Positions 24,520 through 28,035 of a stretch of DNA of 28,035 bases are shown here, piece after piece (the stretch's first letter is position 1; each line of letters opens with the position of its first letter). Origin of the DNA: Candidatus Pelagibacter sp. TMED106 (GTDB lineage Bacteria; Pseudomonadota; Alphaproteobacteria; Pelagibacterales; Pelagibacteraceae); contig NHFH02000014.1 in assembly GCA_002170275.2 (NCBI GenBank), positions 1-28,035 on the forward strand, read 5' to 3'. Both the position numbers and the translations under genes were made by a program. The notes beneath the pieces were generated by a model, which had not been told where the DNA came from, did not search any database, and saw nothing but the letters and a program-made list of their open reading frames with translations.

Positions 24520-25085
24520 GAATTAATATTACTAAATATTTTTCTAACAGCCTCAGAGTATGCTTTATACTCCTTTTTTTGAATTTTTTCTTTTAATGAT
24601 TTTTCTGTATCATTTCTATTTATAATTACTTTTTTCTGTAAAATTATTTGTCCGGAATCTAATTTTTTATTAACATAATGAACAGTACAACCAGCTTGTT
24701 TATCTTTATTTTTAATTGCTTTAGTGAAAGTATTTAAACCTTTGTACTTTGGTAATAAAGAAGGGTGAATATTGATTATTTTACCTCTAAATCTTTCAAT
24801 AAACTCTTTTGATAAAATTTTCATATAACCAGCTAAGCAAATCAAAGAAATTTTTCTTTTATTTAATTCGTTTAAAAGAATTTCAAAATGTTTCTTTTTA
24901 TTAATATTATAAATACGATAATCAATATTAAAAATTTTAGCAAAATTTAAACCTTTGGCATTTTTCTCATTACTAACTATTAGATCGATAATAACAGGAA
25001 AATTATACTCTCTAGAACTTTTAATTAAAGCAACAAGATTTGTGCCTTTACCTGAAATAAAAACACAACATTTCTTTTTTACCAT
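24516..25085 (-). CDS. purN: Phosphoribosylglycinamide formyltransferase (GAR transformylase)
   Basis: Third step of purine synthesis, transferring formyl from 10-formyl-tetrahydrofolate to GAR. The 189 residues match the family. Substrate site SGKGTNL at 11-17; catalytic residues N105, H107 (INIHPSLLP) and D143 (KLDSGQIIL), with the usual GCTVHYV before it. Overlaps the end of purM by seven bases, the standard purM-purN order. Ends in a four-base convergent overlap with ndk. Confidence 0.96.
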   Translation of the reverse strand: MVKKKCCVFISGKGTNLVALIKSSREYNFPVIIDLIVSNEKNAKGLNFAKIFNIDYRIYNINKKKHFEILLNELNKRKISLICLAGYMKILSKEFIERFRGKIINIHPSLLPKYKGLNTFTKAIKNKDKQAGCTVHYVNKKLDSGQIILQKKVIINRNDTEKSLKEKIQKKEYKAYSEAVRKIFSNINS

Positions 25086-26107
25086 TTGATTTTATTGTAA
25101 ATATTAATTTTAGTTTTATTATTTGAAATAAAGCCTATTTCGTAGGGTTTATAATTCTTAGAAAAATATTTTTTTATTTTTTTTACATTTTTTTTATTTA
25201 CAATTAAACAAAAACCCACACCACAGTTAAATGTTTTCAGCATCTCTTTGTCTGAAATATTATTATTTTTTAACCATTTAAAAATAGATTTTATTTTTAT
25301 TTTTGAGAGATCAATATTTAAAGATAAGTTAGAAGGTATAGATCTACCAAGATTTTCTACTAATCCACCACCAGTTATATGTGCTGCAGAATTAATTAAA
25401 TTTCTTTTTGTAAGATTTAAAATTTCTTCTACATAAATTTTTGTTGGAGTTAACAATTCAGATTTCAATTTTTTGGGAATCTTATTTTTTTTTAATAATG
25501 ATCTTACAAGAGAAAAACCATTTGAATGAAGTCCACTTGATGGAATAGCTAAAATTATATTGTCTTTTTTTACTTTATTTTTATTTAAAATTTTTTTTTT
25601 AGAGATTATACCTACAGAAAACCCTGCTAAGTCAAATTTTTCATTTTTATATATTCCAGGCATTTCAGCTGTTTCACCCCCTATTAATTCGCAGGAAGAA
25701 AGCTTGCAACCTTTAACAATTCCTTTAAGAATAAGTTTAATCTTTCTAAGGTTTATTTTTTCAACTGCAATATAATCTAAAAAAAAAAGAGGTTTTGCAC
25801 CCTGAACTATTAAATCATTTACTGACATAGCAACTAAATCAATACCTATAGTGTCAAATTTTCTAAACTGATTAGCTAAATCTAATTTTGTACCAACTCC
25901 ATCTGTACAAGAAACTATTACAGGGTCTTTTATCTTTAATTTACTTATGTCAAATACGGATCCAAAAGCTCCAATATTACCCTTATTGATCGAGTCACCC
26001 TTTTTTTTGACATTTTTTTTTGACAAAGTAGCTATGTGTTTTACAAATTTATTTGCCAGATCAATATTTACTCCACTTTTTTTATAACTATTTTTTGTTT
26101 TTTCCAT
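25079..26107 (-). CDS. purM: Phosphoribosylformylglycinamidine cyclo-ligase (AIR synthetase)
   Basis: ATP-dependent ring closure of FGAM to AIR, the fifth step of purine synthesis. The 342 residues match the family. Motifs: CTDGVGTKL at 67-75, GIDLVAMSVNDL, GGETAEMPG at 143-151, PSSGLHSNGFSLVR, and HITGGGLVENL. The first residues (MEKTKNSYKKSGVNI) are typical. First of the leftward purM-purN pair, only 21 bases from the divergent DUF2066 gene, so its promoter must overlap that gene. Confidence 0.97.
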   Translation of the reverse strand: MEKTKNSYKKSGVNIDLANKFVKHIATLSKKNVKKKGDSINKGNIGAFGSVFDISKLKIKDPVIVSCTDGVGTKLDLANQFRKFDTIGIDLVAMSVNDLIVQGAKPLFFLDYIAVEKINLRKIKLILKGIVKGCKLSSCELIGGETAEMPGIYKNEKFDLAGFSVGIISKKKILNKNKVKKDNIILAIPSSGLHSNGFSLVRSLLKKNKIPKKLKSELLTPTKIYVEEILNLTKRNLINSAAHITGGGLVENLGRSIPSNLSLNIDLSKIKIKSIFKWLKNNNISDKEMLKTFNCGVGFCLIVNKKNVKKIKKYFSKNYKPYEIGFISNNKTKINIYNKIKW

Positions 26108-26122
26108 AAATAAAATGATAAT
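26095..26122 (+). promoter_or_regulatory. Possible promoter of the DUF2066 gene, inside purM's 5' end
   Basis: TTGTTT (26095-26100), a 16-base spacer and GATAAT (26117-26122). The -35 lies inside purM. Transcription would start near the ATG at 26129, giving a leaderless or nearly leaderless message. The match is moderate. Confidence 0.3.
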
Positions 26123-26128
26123 TAAACT

Positions 26129-27178
26129 ATGAATAAATTATATGTAATTTTAATTATAATAGTATTTTTACCTAAAACTGGAAATGTTTTTTCTTCCGAA
26201 AGTATATTTGATGTTGATAATATAGTTGTTAAGAAAGAAACGCACAAAAAAAATGAAAACTTGATTAACACTGCTTTTAAAGAGGGCTTTAATAAACTAA
26301 CTCAAAGAATTCTTAAAACCAGTGATATTAAAAAAGTTTCAAATACTAATTTAACTGAAATAAGAGAGCTAATATCACATTATAGAATAATACAGAATGA
26401 AGAGCTGAACAAACAAAACAGTGTAAAAATTAATTTATCTTTTAATAGAGAAAAGATAAATTCTTTTTTTTTCACTAAAAACATATCTTATGCAGATATA
26501 TCTAAAACTAAAATAGTTATATTGCCTATATTGGTTGAAGAAGATAAATTTTATATTTACTCAGAAAATTATTTTTATAAAAATTGGAACAGTGAAAAAA
26601 AAATTAAAAAGAATGACTTTATAGATTACATTCTAGCAGTAGAGTCTATTGATGATATAAAATTCATAAATGATAATATTAGAAATTTAGAAACCTTAAA
26701 TGTTTCAAGAATATTATCAAGTTATGAAATAAAGGACTATATTTTTTTAATTATAAAAAATGAAAATAATAAATTTAATATTTTTTTAAAAGGAAAAATT
26801 TCTGGCGGTGAAGTTATTAAAAATATTTCATTTATTTCTGAAGAAGAAAATAAAGAAGTTAAATTTAATTACTTAATAAATCAAATTAAAAGAGAAATAA
26901 ATGATTTATGGAAGTCAAAAAATTTAATAGATCTAACAACCCCAGCTTTTCTGAACTTCTCTTTAAAACTAAAAAAGCCAAATGATCTTCTTGAAGTAAA
27001 AAAGATATTAGTAAAAATAGATTTAATAGAAAATTATAATGTTTTGGTATTAAATAAAAATTTCGTTAAAATCAAAATAAAATATTTAGGAAAAATTGAT
27101 AAGATTAAACAAAAATTAAATGAAAAAGGAATTAAAATTTCAATTTCAGACGAAAAATGGACTATCGAATTAACCTAA
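26129..27178 (+). CDS. Exported DUF2066-type protein, function unknown
   Basis: A 349-residue protein with a signal peptide (MNKLYVILIIIVFLP, likely cut around residue 22-24) and no other membrane segment. The mature start, FDVDNIVVKKET...LINTAFKEGFNKLTQRIL, fits the DUF2066 pattern, in which a secreted protein opens with a VxV strand and a long helix ending in a RhL/RIL-type motif. The later part alternates strands and charged helices and is rich in lysine, asparagine and isoleucine. Proteins of this family are commonly found beside purM and hda in alphaproteobacteria, as here, but their role is not known to me. It ends one base before the Hda-like gene. Confidence 0.68.
   Translation: MNKLYVILIIIVFLPKTGNVFSSESIFDVDNIVVKKETHKKNENLINTAFKEGFNKLTQRILKTSDIKKVSNTNLTEIRELISHYRIIQNEELNKQNSVKINLSFNREKINSFFFTKNISYADISKTKIVILPILVEEDKFYIYSENYFYKNWNSEKKIKKNDFIDYILAVESIDDIKFINDNIRNLETLNVSRILSSYEIKDYIFLIIKNENNKFNIFLKGKISGGEVIKNISFISEEENKEVKFNYLINQIKREINDLWKSKNLIDLTTPAFLNFSLKLKKPNDLLEVKKILVKIDLIENYNVLVLNKNFVKIKIKYLGKIDKIKQKLNEKGIKISISDEKWTIELT
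26137..26142 (-). promoter_or_regulatory. Possible -10 box for purM inside the DUF2066 gene
   Basis: On the minus strand TATAAT stands 29 bases before the purM ATG, within the first codons of the divergent gene, giving a leader of about 23 bases. No good -35 is found at 17 bases, so support is limited. Confidence 0.25.
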
Positions 27179-27179
27179 A

Positions 27180-27833
27180 ATGAGCCAGTTAATTTTTAAA
27201 TTTCCATTTAAAACAACTTATTATGATAAAGATTTTTTTGTTTCATCAAATAATTTTGAAGCATACAAATTAATTGAAAGTTGGCCAAATTGGACAAATA
27301 AAAAAATTAATATTTTTGGCACGAACGGTTGCGGCAAAACACATTTATCAAATATATTAAAAAGAAAAATTGATACAATTTATATTAAGGCACCAGAGTT
27401 AACTGATAAAATGTTAATAGATTTAAAACATTCAAAATGTTTGATAGTAGATGATTATAACGATAATATTAATGAAAAACTTTTATACTCATTGTTGAAT
27501 CAAGCAAATCAATTTAATCAATATATTTTAGTCAATTCATTAAAACCGATAAAAAATGCTAAACTTAAATTAGTTGATTTAAAATCAAGACTTAACAGTT
27601 TCACAGAACTTGGTATAACTCTACCTACTGATGATTTATTGATGGTAATTCTCACTAAATCCTTTTCTGACAAGCAAATTAAAGTTAATGTGAAAGTATT
27701 GGAATACATTCTGAAAAATATTGAAAGATCTTATGAAGTTGTATTTAAATTTATAAAAGAAATTGATAAAGAATCCTTATCTACTGGAAAATCAATTAAT
27801 ATTAATTTAATTAAAAAAGTATTAAAGCAATGA
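27180..27833 (+). CDS. hdaA: Hda/HdaA-like AAA+ regulator of DnaA
   Basis: Short DnaA-like ATPase that, with the sliding clamp, promotes ATP hydrolysis on DnaA and so limits re-initiation. The 217 residues are the usual Hda length, lacking DnaA's N-terminal and DNA-binding domains. Walker A GTNGCGKT at 47-54, Walker B CLIVDDYND at 87-95, and a box VII-like LKSRL with the arginine finger. The N-terminus MSQLIFKF resembles a clamp-binding motif (QLxLxF) at residues 3-8. Stop overlaps the aspS start (ATGA). It could in principle be another DnaA-like clamp loader protein, but position before aspS supports HdaA. Confidence 0.87.
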   Translation: MSQLIFKFPFKTTYYDKDFFVSSNNFEAYKLIESWPNWTNKKINIFGTNGCGKTHLSNILKRKIDTIYIKAPELTDKMLIDLKHSKCLIVDDYNDNINEKLLYSLLNQANQFNQYILVNSLKPIKNAKLKLVDLKSRLNSFTELGITLPTDDLLMVILTKSFSDKQIKVNVKVLEYILKNIERSYEVVFKFIKEIDKESLSTGKSININLIKKVLKQ

Positions 27834-28035
27834 ATAAATATAGATCGCACAACTGTTCTGAATTAAGAGAAAAAGATATAGGGAAAAGTATCAAGCTTTC
27901 AGGCTGGGTGCATAGAAAAAGAGATCATGGAAATCTACTTTTTTTAGATTTAAGAGATCATTTTGGTGTAACACAGTGTGTCACACAAACTGAAAGTAAA
28001 TTTTTTAAAGAAATAGAAAATATTAAACCAGAATC
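27830..28035 (+). CDS. aspS: Aspartyl-tRNA synthetase, N-terminal part (3' end outside window)
   Basis: Charges tRNA with aspartate. The first 68 codons are present and the frame runs out of the window. They read MNKYRSHNCSELREKDIGK followed by LSGWVHRKRDHGNLLFLDLRDHFGVTQ, the anticodon-binding OB-fold of bacterial AspRS. The ATG overlaps the hdaA stop. Whether it is the discriminating or the Asp/Asn form cannot be judged from this part. Confidence 0.96.
   Translation, partial: MNKYRSHNCSELREKDIGKSIKLSGWVHRKRDHGNLLFLDLRDHFGVTQCVTQTESKFFKEIENIKPE

Noticed and set aside
1..28035. Defence system, prophage, insertion sequence, integron or CRISPR array
   Set aside because: All 30 genes but two of unknown role are recognisable core genes, and no terminal repeats, transposase or spaced repeats were seen.

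Overview
The window is a densely packed, very A+T-rich piece of core bacterial chromosome. I find 30 protein genes: 28 complete, plus guaB and aspS cut by the window edges. By my gap count only about 490 bases (under 2%) lie outside genes, and no gap exceeds 139 bases. I see no tRNA, rRNA, mobile element, CRISPR array or phage gene. TAA and TGA both act as stops, so the code is the standard bacterial one. Gene content and order (rpsF divergent from fabD, a surA-pdxA-rsmA run, lptF/lptG facing pepA, purMN divergent from a DUF2066 gene, hdaA then aspS) are those of an alphaproteobacterium. The low G+C, tiny spacers and missing interior genes suggest a streamlined marine lineage such as SAR11 (Pelagibacterales). 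That placement is inference; no marker search was possible.

Layout. 1-5556 (+): guaB (3' part), a periplasmic TPR protein, guaA, panB, a YfgM-like membrane TPR protein and bamB. 5553-12632 (-), read right to left: rpsF, rpsR, rplI, dnaB, a large RND/COG1033 membrane protein, cvpA, purF. 12719-15282 (+): fabD, fabG, acpP, gmk. 15287-22525 (-), read right to left: lptF, lptG, lptD, a SurA-type chaperone, pdxA, rsmA. 22665-24519 (+): pepA, ndk. 24516-26107 (-): purM, purN. 26129-end (+): a DUF2066 protein, an Hda/DnaA-like protein and aspS (5' part). Promoter-like sequences can be read in the few real spacers, best before rpsF and pepA.

How the genes work together. Purine synthesis and guanine nucleotides recur (purF, purM, purN, guaB, guaA, gmk, ndk). 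A second theme is the outer membrane: LptD, LptF and LptG for LPS export, SurA and BamB for beta-barrel assembly. Fatty-acid synthesis (fabD, fabG, acpP) and replication/translation (dnaB, hda, rpsF, rpsR, rplI, rsmA, aspS) complete it.

I did not find a new multi-gene system. The points most worth checking are a PurF in which three of the four expected iron-sulfur cysteines are replaced, a divergent PdxA, several conserved gene blocks that have lost interior genes (fabF/mltG, alr/radA, holC, ppk/ppx/rnd, der), and convergent gene pairs whose two stop codons share the same TTAA.
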